Shown here: positions 18,232 to 25,474 of the stretch, piece by piece
How the letters are laid out: every line of letters starts with the position of its first letter
Numbering within the stretch: position 1 is the stretch's first letter
Source of the DNA: Nocardioidaceae bacterium
Lineage (GTDB): Bacteria > Actinomycetota > Actinomycetes > Propionibacteriales > Nocardioidaceae
Length of the DNA stretch: 30,776 bases
Direction: 5' to 3'
NCBI GenBank assembly: GCA_013696365.1
Contig: JACCYS010000151.1
Span: 1 to 30,776 of the forward strand
Notes under the pieces: generated by a model
Told to the model about the DNA's origin: nothing
Seen by the model: the letters and a program-made list of their open reading frames with translations, nothing else
Databases searched by the model: none
Made by a program: the position numbers and the translations under genes

Positions 18232-18260
18232 GGGTCCTCCTGCTGAGGGTCCTCCTGCTG
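18232..18260 (-). repeat. Tandem 14-bp repeat duplicating the ribosome binding site of the DUF3040 gene
   Basis: The plus-strand sequence GGGTCCTCCTGCTG occurs twice, at 18232-18245 and 18247-18260, with one base between them. On the coding strand each copy carries GGAGGA, so two Shine-Dalgarno sequences lie 15 bases apart and only the proximal one is at a working distance from the GTG. Confidence 0.75.
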
Positions 18261-18274
18261 GCGGTCTGGCTCCG

Positions 18275-18280
18275 AGTGTA
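18275..18280 (-). promoter_or_regulatory. Possible -10 element upstream of the DUF3040 gene
   Basis: The minus strand reads TACACT about 46 bases upstream of the GTG. It fits the actinobacterial TAnnnT pattern. The -35 region at normal distance (TTTCGG) is poor, so this is a weak call. Confidence 0.3.
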
Positions 18281-18394
18281 AGCAGCAGACGGCCGTCCCG
18301 AAAGCCGTGGTTGCAAACCAGCGCTACTCGGTGGACATCGGGTCCGTTGCGCTCGGGTTGGGCCGCAGCGATGGGGTCTCGGGGTGGTGTCGAC

Positions 18395-19615
18395 TCAGGG
18401 TCGGGGCACCCCGATCAACGCTGCCGGCGAGATCGCGTTTGAGCCGAAGCGCGCCACGGCCTTGTCGACAGCTCGCTCAGCCTCGGCCCACCCGTGTTCA
18501 CGGGCTCCCAGCTCGAGCTGTCGGCTGCTGCCAGCCGCTGTCCGCAGCCCCTCGACGCGGACCCCCACCAGTCTCAGCCGGGCACGTTGCAGACCGAGTG
18601 CATCGAACAGCCGGGTTGCGGTGGCGTAGATCTCGACAGCCACATCAGTGGAGTCTCGTAGCGTATGCGAGCGGGTGATCGTGGTGAAGTCTGCGAACCG
18701 CACCCGGAGCGTGATCGTGCGGCCCACCAGCGCACCGGTTCGCAGCCGGCCGGCCAGCTTGGCCGAGAGGCGGAGCAGCTCGCGGTGAATGACGTCTGGA
18801 TCGTCGGTGTCGCGAGAGAAGGTCTCATCGGCACCCATACTGCGGTCCGGCTCGTCGGATGAGCGGCGCGGGCTGACAGTGCTGCGCCCCCCACCCCAGG
18901 ACAAGGTGTGCAGGTGGTCGGCGGTCGCGGCGCCCAAAGCACGGCGCAGCAGCGCCAGCGGGGTGTGCGCGAGGTCGCCCACCGTACGCAGGCCGAGTCG
19001 GTGCAACTGCTCGGCGGTCACCTCCCCCACCCCCCACAGCTCACCGACATCGAGCGGATGCAGAAAAGCCGTGGCGCGGTCCCGGGGAACCACCAGTAAC
19101 CCGTCGGGCTTTGCGCGACGGGAGGCGAGCTTGGCCAGGTCGGTAGTTGCCGCCACCCCCACCGAGCAGCTGATCTGCTGCTCGGTGGCGATCTGCGCCC
19201 GCAGCCGCGCCCCGATGCGCGCCGGGCTGCCCAGTCTGCGACCAGCCCCGGACACATCGAGGAAGGCCTCATCCAACGACATTGCCTCGACCAGCGGCGT
19301 GACACTGCGAAAGGTCTCCATCACGGCAGCAGACACGGCGCTGAACAGAGCAAAGTCGGGTGCCACCAGCACGGCATGCGGGCACAGCCGACGAGCACGC
19401 ATGACCGGCATGGCCGACCGCACCCCGTGCACCCGGGCGGCATAGCTTGCCGACAGCACCACACCGCGGTGTCCCCCGCCGACAATGACCGCCCGTCCCT
19501 GCAGATCGGGACGCTCCCGAACGGCGACCGACGCATAGAAGGCGTCCATATCGATGTGCAGGATCGGGCAGCGCCAGTCGTCGTTGGGCCAGGTGTTGGG
19601 CCAGTCCCGGCTCAT
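18395..19615 (-). CDS. dinB: DNA polymerase IV (DinB, Y-family translesion polymerase)
   Basis: The 406-residue protein carries HIDMDAFYASV (about 20-30; Asp22), the nucleotide-contacting SYAARVHG (57-64), and SLDEAFLDV (113-121; Asp115, Glu116), so all catalytic residues are present. ISCSVGVAATTDLAKLAS and the little-finger domain follow. RQLELG (365-370) near the C-terminus may be a degenerate sliding-clamp motif. The ATG lacks a clear ribosome site. The intact active site shows it is a working polymerase, not the inactive ImuB type. It lies 30 bases after the methyltransferase gene and is probably the distal part of the LexA-controlled transcript. Confidence 0.94.
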   Translation of the reverse strand: MSRDWPNTWPNDDWRCPILHIDMDAFYASVAVRERPDLQGRAVIVGGGHRGVVLSASYAARVHGVRSAMPVMRARRLCPHAVLVAPDFALFSAVSAAVMETFRSVTPLVEAMSLDEAFLDVSGAGRRLGSPARIGARLRAQIATEQQISCSVGVAATTDLAKLASRRAKPDGLLVVPRDRATAFLHPLDVGELWGVGEVTAEQLHRLGLRTVGDLAHTPLALLRRALGAATADHLHTLSWGGGRSTVSPRRSSDEPDRSMGADETFSRDTDDPDVIHRELLRLSAKLAGRLRTGALVGRTITLRVRFADFTTITRSHTLRDSTDVAVEIYATATRLFDALGLQRARLRLVGVRVEGLRTAAGSSRQLELGAREHGWAEAERAVDKAVARFGSNAISPAALIGVPRP

Positions 19616-19645
19616 CGTGGCGAGCCATGCTCAGGCGCAGGACGG

Positions 19646-20401
19646 TCAGCTGCGGCGGGCGAGCAGGTGCAGCTGAGCGGCAACTGCAGCCAACTCGGCA
19701 ACGTCAGCGGCTGAGCGCTCAAGTGCGAGCAGTGCAGCCGGCGCACCCGGCTCCGCATCGACCAGAGTGCTGGGCACCAGGTCGGTGAAGACCCGGACGG
19801 CGTGCACGGTCTGCAGGGTGAAGGCAGAACGACGCAGCAGCTGTACTGCTTCGTCACGGGTATAGCGCCGGGGCCCGTGGGCGCTGGGGTCCCATTGCTC
19901 GGCGGAGGCCTCCAGCAGGCCCCGGGCTTGGTCGAAGTGGCCGGCCAGTGCACGGGCCACGACAGCAGCCAGCCGGTTAGCGACCAAGACGCTGAGGACA
20001 CCGTCGGGTCGCAGCACGCCACCGATGGCTTCGAGGGCGGCGCGAGGATCGTCGACGTACTCGAGCACCCCGTGACAGAGCACGACATCGACCGAACCGC
20101 TCTCCACCAGGGTGGACAAGTCAGCGGCATCGCCTTGGATGCCATGCACCCGCTCGACCACCTCGGCGTCGGTGGCGCGCCGGTGGAGGGCGGCCAGCGC
20201 GTCGGGGCTGGGGTCGATGACGGTGACCTCGTGGCCCAGCTCGGCGACCCGAACCGCAAACTCGCCGGTGCCCCCGCCGAGATCGACCACCCGACCCTGG
20301 GTGCCCTGCCCGGCCTCGGGGCTGTCGAGACCGGCAAGCTCGGTCTGCAGCACATCCCATACGACCGCCGTTCGCATGGCGCTGCGGCGATACTCGACCA
20401 C
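19646..20401 (-). CDS. Class I SAM-dependent methyltransferase, SmtA/CmoM-like
   Basis: The fold signature VVDLGGGTGEFAVRVAELGH and the later CHGVLEYVDDPRAAL and VLRPDGVLSVL mark a class I methyltransferase. From memory, the order SAMRTAVVW, GGGTGE, HGVLEYVDDPR, LAGHFDQARG and AVRVFTDLVP resembles E. coli SmtA/CmoM, a tRNA wobble-uridine methyltransferase. That likeness is an inference, and the substrate is unknown here. I chose the GTG at 20399-20401 because GGAGGAG lies six bases upstream (251 residues). The same frame offers a GTG at 20443 with no ribosome site. It sits between dnaE2 and dinB, 109 bases after the former. Confidence 0.85.
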   Translation of the reverse strand: MVEYRRSAMRTAVVWDVLQTELAGLDSPEAGQGTQGRVVDLGGGTGEFAVRVAELGHEVTVIDPSPDALAALHRRATDAEVVERVHGIQGDAADLSTLVESGSVDVVLCHGVLEYVDDPRAALEAIGGVLRPDGVLSVLVANRLAAVVARALAGHFDQARGLLEASAEQWDPSAHGPRRYTRDEAVQLLRRSAFTLQTVHAVRVFTDLVPSTLVDAEPGAPAALLALERSAADVAELAAVAAQLHLLARRS

Positions 20402-20430
20402 GAGACTCCTCCAGACCACCGTGACCGGCG

Positions 20431-20470
20431 GCGGCAAAGACACCGACGGCGCAGCAAGGACACCGACAGC
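20431..20470 (-). repeat. Two tandem 20-bp repeats in the leader of the methyltransferase gene
   Basis: Bases 20431-20450 and 20451-20470 match at 17 of 20 positions with an exact 20-bp period, two helical turns. A TAGGCT element (minus strand, 20468-20473) at the upstream edge could be a -10 box. The pair could be an operator or only a local duplication. Confidence 0.5.
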
Positions 20471-20510
20471 CTAGTGAGCCGGCCAGTCACCGTCGTGCGG
20501 GCGCACTCCA

Positions 20511-23500
20511 TCAGCCGCCTGAGCTTCCGGGGCTGGAGTGCCACAGCTTGCGGGGCGCAGATTTGGCGTCCCCACCGGCTGGTTTGACGTCGGCGTAGGG
20601 CGACTGTCGAAACCCACTGGGGTGGACCAGCACTCGCCGGCGACCCATCCCACCGGCAGAGTGCTGTTGGTCATGGACGTCCGCACCGAAGTCCGGCGGC
20701 CGGGCGACGACCGGGCGGCTGGAGCGACTCTCGGCGGCACCCTGCACCGCCTGCTCCCCGACGTCGGCGCCGAAACCGGCGGGCACCCTGGCCAGCTCGG
20801 CATGTACGGCGTCCAGCCCGGCCGCACGCCACTGGGCGTCCAGGGCGGCGAGGTCCCAACACCCGGTGGCGCGCAGGCTGACACCGCGGGGGCCGGTGCG
20901 CCGCAGCTCGCCGCGCACCAGCAGCAACCAGGAATGGAAGACGGTCGCGGCGTATGGCCCCTGAACATCCTCGAAGAAGGTCGCGTCGACCGGACCGGTG
21001 GCATCGTCGAGGGTCAGGAAGACCACCCGACGTCCGGATCGGATCGGTGGGGTCTGGGTGGCGACCTTGACACCGGCAATCAGCAGGGTGCTGCGGGTGC
21101 GGCGGGTCAGCAGCTGGGCTGACCGGGTGACGCCGAGGGCGTCGAGCAGCGGGGTGTAGAAGTCGACGACATGTCGACTGACATCGAGTCCGAGCACCTC
21201 CAGCTCGGCGCGGACCCGTTCGGCGCCGGTCATCTCTGGCAACCCCGACGGCTCGGTCTCACCGGGTGTGTCGCCGAGATCCAGGCTCAGCTGAACCGCC
21301 ACCGGCCGCTCGCTGGCGCCACTGGCACGGGACTGGGCCGCGGCCAGCGACACCGTGTCGCTGTACTCATCGCGACCGGCGCGGCTCGGGCGCGCCCGGG
21401 AGCCACCGCGCCGCCGGTGTTGCGCACGCCTGGCCGACCGGGTCCACCGGTCGAGCTCGAGCACCTGCAACAGCAGGTCGCGGCGGGTCACGGTGCCACG
21501 TCGACGCACCGGCACCGGTGAACCGATGCCGTACAGGGTGTCGAAGCCGCCCGCGAGCACCAACCGCTCGGTGACCGGCCGGGAACAACCGGCACGGTGC
21601 CAGAAGTCGGTGAGCGAGTGGTAGGGCCGGCCGGCGACAGTGCCGGTGACCTCGGCTGCAGCAATGCCCTTGACGTCGGCCAGCGACAGCCGGATGCCGT
21701 AGGCGTCAGTGCCGGCGAGGTGCTCGACGCGGTAGGTGGCGTCGGAGGAGTTGATGTCGAGCGGCAGCACGGTGATACCGAACTGGCGGGCATCGTCGAG
21801 GATCAGCCGTTTGGGATACATCCCCGGGTCGTGCGTGAGCACCCCGGCAAGGAAAGCGGCCGGGTGGTGGGCTTTGAGCCAGGCCGACTGGTAGGTGGGC
21901 AGCGCGAAAGCCGCCGCGTGCGCCTTGCAGAAACCGAACGAGGCAAAGGCCTCGAGCACCGCCCACACCTGGTGGACGGTCGCCTCGGGGTAGCCACGCC
22001 TGAGGGCAGCGGGGAAGAACCACGCCTCGACGTCCTGCTTGCCCTCCCGGTCGCCGAGTGCCCGACGATGTTCGTCGGCCTCAGCGAGGGTGCATCCGGT
22101 GAGCACCTCGATGATCTGCAGCACCTGCTCGTGGAAGACCACCACCCCGCAGGTGGGTCGCAGCACCGGCTCCAGGTCGGGGTGCAGATAGACCGGCTGC
22201 CGCCAGCCCTGCCGTGCTTGCAGGAACGGGGTGACCATGTCGCTCTTGACCGGCCCGGGGCGGAACAGCGAGATGTCGATGATGATGTCGTCGAAGGTCT
22301 CCGGGCCGAACTTGCCGGTGAGCTCACGCTGACCGGGTGACTCGATCTGGAAACAGCCCAGGGTGCGCGCGTGGCCGATCAGCCGGTAGGTCGCCGGGTC
22401 GTCCAGCGGCACCTGCCGCTGGTCGTCGATGTCGACCTCGATGCCGTCCACCCGGGCGATCTCGGCGGTCGCGTGCGCCATCGCTGACTGCATCCTGATG
22501 CCCAGCACGTCGAGCTTGAGCAGGCCGAGGTCCTCGACGTCGTCCTTGTCGAACTGGCTCATCGGAAAGCCGGCATGGCTGGCCTCGACCGGGGTGCGGT
22601 CGAGCAGGCTCGCATCGGACAGCAACACCCCGCACGGGTGCAGGGCGATGTGCCGGGGCAGCCCGTCGAGGCGCTCGACGAGGTCGAACAGCAGGCTGAG
22701 CCGTTGCTCGCCGAGCCCCGCGGCCCGCAGCTCAGGCAACTCGCGCAACGCCGCGCGGGCATCACGGGCTGCGATATGCGGGAACGCCTTGGCGATGGTG
22801 TCCACCTCACCCGCCGGCATCCCAAGCGCGGCACCCACGTCACGGATGGCGTGCCGCACCCGATAGGTGTCCATCATCGCGACGCAGGCGCACCGCTCAC
22901 CGCCGTAGCGGGCAAGGATCTGGGTATAGACCTCCTCGCGGCGGTCCGACTCGATGTCGATGTCGATGTCGGGCAGTGCCTGGCGCAACGGCGACAGGAA
23001 ACGCTGCATCAGCAGTCCGTGCTGCAGCGGGTCGATTCCGGAGATACCCAGCGCGTAGTTGACCAGGCTGCCCGCCCCCGAGCCCCGCGCAGCGACCCGC
23101 ACGCCCAGGTCGCGAATCAGGTCGCACACGTCGGCGACGGTCAGGAAGTACGCGCCGTAGCCGAGAGCTGAGATGGTGCCCAGCTCGTCATCGAGACGCT
23201 CGTGCACCTGGTGGTCGAGCGAGCGAGACAGCGCACCGTAACGGCGGGTCAGCCCCGCGATGGCCCGCCCGCGGAGCACCCGGTCGGCGGCGTCAGCAGA
23301 CCCGCCGGTGGCCGCCTCGGCGGAGAACCCGGTTGCCAGCTCGAGCTCGGGCAGGTGCACCTCGCCGAGACCGAGGTCGAGTCGCGGGTCGAGGGCGGTG
23401 CGGTCGGCGACCATCCGGGTGTGGGCCAGCAGCCGGCGGGCAGACTGCTCCCCCAGCCCGGCCGCCCGGCACACCTCATCGGCCACCTCGGCCATCTGCT

Positions 23501-24296
23501 TGCCGTGCTTGAGGAAACCCTCGGCGTTGCGCCGGTCGAGATGACGCAGGTCAAGCGGCACCAGCCGACGGGCCGAGTCAAGGATGTCCAGGACGGCGGC
23601 GTCCTGCGGATCGGCGTAGCGAACGGCGTTGGTCAACACCGTGGCCAGCCGTGCCCGTCCTGCTGCACCGGCCATCCTGGCTGCGTGCGCAGTGCTGCCG
23701 GGACCGGAACCACCGGTGCGGTGCGACATCAGCTCGATGGCCAGGTCGGCCGGGTCGAGCAGCCCTCGCCAGGCGCGCAGCACTGCGTCGGCCAGGTCGA
23801 CGCGGCGGGTACCGACCGCTCGCCCCACCTCAGAGGCTGGTCCCAGCAGCACCAGCACACCGCAGCCGGACGTGTGTTCGGCGACCAGCTCGGCAGTGGT
23901 CACCGGTGTGCCCCGCTCGCCGCGCAGGTGGGTCGCCGACACCACCCGGCACAACGCGGCCCAGCCGTGCCGCCCACTGGCCAGCAGGGTGATCCGGGGC
24001 AGCTCGGGATCACGGAAAGCACCCCCCCGAGCAGGACTGCGAACAGGGCTGGGACCAGGACCGGGCACCAGCCCAGACGGCTCGACCGCAAGGTCGACGC
24101 CGAGGACCGGTCGGATACCGGCTCGCAGGCAGGCCTTGGCGAACCGGACCGCGCCATAGACCCCGTCTCGATCGGTCAGCGCGAGCGTGTCCTGCCCAAG
24201 CTCGGCGGCCCGCTCCACCAGTCGGTGCGGGTGGGACGCCCCGTGCCGCAGCGAGTATCCGGAGGCCACGTGCAGGTGCACGAATGGATCGCTCAC
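20511..24296 (-). CDS. dnaE2: Error-prone DNA polymerase III alpha subunit, DnaE2 type
   Basis: This is a C-family polymerase of 1261 residues. The N-terminal PHP domain (HLHVASGYSLRHGASHP near 7-23) has degenerate metal ligands, with TDRDG in place of TDHDG. RGSGAGSLVNYALGISGIDP and the catalytic PDIDIDIESDRREE (442-455; Asp443, 445, 447) are intact. HPCGVLLSD and FRPGPVKSDM follow. QLSLDL (about 1002-1007) fits a hexapeptide clamp motif. An OB-fold region lies near 1065-1130, and the tail ends RKLWHSSPGS, as in actinobacterial DnaE2 proteins. The GTG start overlaps the HEPN gene as GTGA. It is probably a damage-inducible translesion enzyme, not the main replicase. Confidence 0.93.
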   Translation of the reverse strand: MSDPFVHLHVASGYSLRHGASHPHRLVERAAELGQDTLALTDRDGVYGAVRFAKACLRAGIRPVLGVDLAVEPSGLVPGPGPSPVRSPARGGAFRDPELPRITLLASGRHGWAALCRVVSATHLRGERGTPVTTAELVAEHTSGCGVLVLLGPASEVGRAVGTRRVDLADAVLRAWRGLLDPADLAIELMSHRTGGSGPGSTAHAARMAGAAGRARLATVLTNAVRYADPQDAAVLDILDSARRLVPLDLRHLDRRNAEGFLKHGKQMAEVADEVCRAAGLGEQSARRLLAHTRMVADRTALDPRLDLGLGEVHLPELELATGFSAEAATGGSADAADRVLRGRAIAGLTRRYGALSRSLDHQVHERLDDELGTISALGYGAYFLTVADVCDLIRDLGVRVAARGSGAGSLVNYALGISGIDPLQHGLLMQRFLSPLRQALPDIDIDIESDRREEVYTQILARYGGERCACVAMMDTYRVRHAIRDVGAALGMPAGEVDTIAKAFPHIAARDARAALRELPELRAAGLGEQRLSLLFDLVERLDGLPRHIALHPCGVLLSDASLLDRTPVEASHAGFPMSQFDKDDVEDLGLLKLDVLGIRMQSAMAHATAEIARVDGIEVDIDDQRQVPLDDPATYRLIGHARTLGCFQIESPGQRELTGKFGPETFDDIIIDISLFRPGPVKSDMVTPFLQARQGWRQPVYLHPDLEPVLRPTCGVVVFHEQVLQIIEVLTGCTLAEADEHRRALGDREGKQDVEAWFFPAALRRGYPEATVHQVWAVLEAFASFGFCKAHAAAFALPTYQSAWLKAHHPAAFLAGVLTHDPGMYPKRLILDDARQFGITVLPLDINSSDATYRVEHLAGTDAYGIRLSLADVKGIAAAEVTGTVAGRPYHSLTDFWHRAGCSRPVTERLVLAGGFDTLYGIGSPVPVRRRGTVTRRDLLLQVLELDRWTRSARRAQHRRRGGSRARPSRAGRDEYSDTVSLAAAQSRASGASERPVAVQLSLDLGDTPGETEPSGLPEMTGAERVRAELEVLGLDVSRHVVDFYTPLLDALGVTRSAQLLTRRTRSTLLIAGVKVATQTPPIRSGRRVVFLTLDDATGPVDATFFEDVQGPYAATVFHSWLLLVRGELRRTGPRGVSLRATGCWDLAALDAQWRAAGLDAVHAELARVPAGFGADVGEQAVQGAAESRSSRPVVARPPDFGADVHDQQHSAGGMGRRRVLVHPSGFRQSPYADVKPAGGDAKSAPRKLWHSSPGSSGG

Positions 24297-24760
24297 CCCG
24301 CTCGCCGCACCTGCACACGAGCCGTGGCTGCCGAGCTCGCCGAGGACATCGCACCGTGGCCAGGCAGCAACGGCTGATGGGGCAGGTCAAGCAACTGCTG
24401 GGCCACCTGCAAGAAACACTCCGCATCCCGCAACAGGTCGTCGGCCTCCCTGGTCGTGACCGCATGGGTCAGGCCGGCCTCGGCGGCAGCGCGTTTGCCG
24501 GCGCCGGCGGCGAAGAAGGCTGCCCACTCGGCCAACTCTGGTGCCACCCGGGTGAGCAACACCCAGGCGTTCCGCTCGCTGCGGGGATGCGGACGGGTGC
24601 GAACGGCAAGAACTGCCGCAGCCGTCCGCAGCGCCGCGACATGGGCCGCCGCATAGCGCATCGTGTGCTCACCGGTGACCGCTGCTTCAGCCAATGACCG
24701 CTCAGCCAGCGCCAGGCAAGAAACTGCAGCAGCCGAACAGGCTGGGCTCGACGTCACCAT
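24293..24760 (-). CDS. SAV_6107-family HEPN domain protein
   Basis: The family is recognised by RYAAAHVAALRTAAAVLA, AWVLLTRVAPELAEWAAFF and READDLLRDAECFL. The 155-residue all-helical protein fits a HEPN fold. An R-x4-H motif (Arg35, His40) is present, although it lies earlier than the catalytic motif of typical HEPN nucleases, so RNase activity is uncertain. I chose the ATG at 24758-24760 with AGAGG upstream; a GTG nine bases earlier is too close to that site. It lies 12 bases after the DUF6504 gene and overlaps dnaE2 by four bases, so its product is probably made in step with the polymerase. Confidence 0.85.
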   Translation of the reverse strand: MVTSSPACSAAAVSCLALAERSLAEAAVTGEHTMRYAAAHVAALRTAAAVLAVRTRPHPRSERNAWVLLTRVAPELAEWAAFFAAGAGKRAAAEAGLTHAVTTREADDLLRDAECFLQVAQQLLDLPHQPLLPGHGAMSSASSAATARVQVRRAG

Positions 24761-24772
24761 GGTCTGCACCTC

Positions 24773-25147
24773 TCAGTCCAGCGACCCGACGAGCCGCCAC
24801 TGTCCGGACTCGCCCTCGAGCACCAGATCGAACACGCCGCGCACCTCACGATCATCAGGACGCACCAGGCCCAGGCGGCCGAGGGTGGCGTCCACCCGCC
24901 AGACCTGCTGCTCGGCGACCAGGGTGGCCACCGACGTCACCGGCAACCCATTGATGTCTGTCCCGTCGTGTTGGTCGCCAAGCAGTCCGCGGACCACGCT
25001 GCGCTCCCACCATGGCCGGGTCTCCACCCACTGGCTGACAACCGCATGCACCTGCCACAACCGGTCACGCCAGATGAACTGCTTGGGTCCCTCGATCCCG
25101 CCCACCAGGCCTTTGTGGACTGCGACCGGCTCGTTGTAGCGACGCAT
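24773..25147 (-). CDS. DUF6504 family protein
   Basis: The 124-residue product starts MRRYNEPVAVHKG and contains FIWRDRLWQVHAVVSQWVE, then WRVDATLG and GVFDLVLEG near the end. This is the pattern of a small, mostly beta, actinobacterial family of unknown function, typically found near dnaE2 and dinB. The frame is open for another 200 codons upstream, but that part runs through the SOS box and the opposite-strand yabK-like gene, so the ATG at 25145-25147 is preferred. It is the first gene after the LexA-type site. Confidence 0.8.
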   Translation of the reverse strand: MRRYNEPVAVHKGLVGGIEGPKQFIWRDRLWQVHAVVSQWVETRPWWERSVVRGLLGDQHDGTDINGLPVTSVATLVAEQQVWRVDATLGRLGLVRPDDREVRGVFDLVLEGESGQWRLVGSLD

Positions 25148-25273
25148 CTGCACACATCTCCCGTCCTCGGCTCCCACCCGGTTCGGCGACCCGCACCGAC
25201 GGCCATGGGGTCGAGGCACGGCCGTCGGTGCGGAGTCCACCTGCGAGGTTGGCGTCGCGAGCACCCGCCTCTG

Positions 25274-25291
25274 TTCGAACACATGTTCGAA
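25274..25291. promoter_or_regulatory. LexA/SOS box
   Basis: The sequence TTCGAACACATGTTCGAA has perfect 7-base inverted arms (TTCGAAC and GTTCGAA) around ACAT. It matches the actinobacterial SOS consensus TCGAAC-N4-GTTCGA at every arm position. It lies 127 bases upstream of the DUF6504 start and just downstream of the predicted minus-strand -10 box, so LexA bound here would block the cassette with dnaE2. Confidence 0.92.
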
Positions 25292-25301
25292 TACTGGGAA
25301 C

Positions 25302-25330
25302 AGTAGACCTCGCCGACGACAATGCGTCAA
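25302..25330 (-). promoter_or_regulatory. Predicted promoter of the DUF6504-HEPN-dnaE2 cassette
   Basis: On the minus strand TTGACG (25325-25330) and TCTACT (25302-25307) are separated by 17 bases. Transcription would start near 25295, so the SOS box covers roughly +4 to +21. Confidence 0.6.
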
Positions 25331-25377
25331 CTGCTCGACCGGTATCCACCGGTTCGGTGGGTGTCGCACGCCCGCAC

Positions 25378-25383
25378 TACCGT
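25378..25383 (+). promoter_or_regulatory. Possible -10 element for a leaderless transcript before the YbaK-type gene
   Basis: TACCGT fits TAnnnT and stands seven bases before a GTG at 25391. That is the spacing expected when an actinobacterial mRNA begins at the start codon itself. No good -35 box is seen. Confidence 0.4.
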
Positions 25384-25390
25384 GAAACCC

Positions 25391-25474
25391 GTGACGCCCA
25401 CCGCCCAGCCGGCCCATACCGATCCGGCCAGCATCGATCCGGCCAGCACCGATCCGGCCAGCACCGATGGGTGA
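25391..25474 (+). other. 27-codon frame that looks like the out-of-frame N-terminus of the YbaK-type gene
   Basis: The frame begins GTG at 25391, encodes Thr/Pro/Ala-rich sequence with three TDPAS-like units, and stops at TGA 25472-25474, overlapping the ATG at 25467. If one G were removed from GGG at 25469-25471, the frame would read straight into EHRSVVRMRSAL of the deacylase. It may be a short upstream frame that couples translation, or the remains of an N-terminus broken by a one-base shift. Confidence 0.5.
25418..25462 (+). repeat. 15-bp tandem repeat, three copies
   Basis: The unit ACCGATCCGGCCAGC occurs at 25418-25432, 25433-25447 (one mismatch) and 25448-25462, with a partial fourth copy. 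In the GTG 25391 frame each unit encodes five residues, so length changes would keep that frame. Confidence 0.85.

Larger units (their letters stand above)
25148..25466. other. 319-base divergent intergenic region with SOS box, promoters and a 15-bp repeat
   Basis: Between the DUF6504 gene and the YbaK-type gene lie the leader of the minus-strand cassette (25148-25273), the LexA-type palindrome, a sigma-70-like promoter, and on the plus strand a TAnnnT element followed by a short frame and three 15-bp repeats. Each is listed separately. Nothing recognisable was seen in 25148-25273. Confidence 0.7.
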
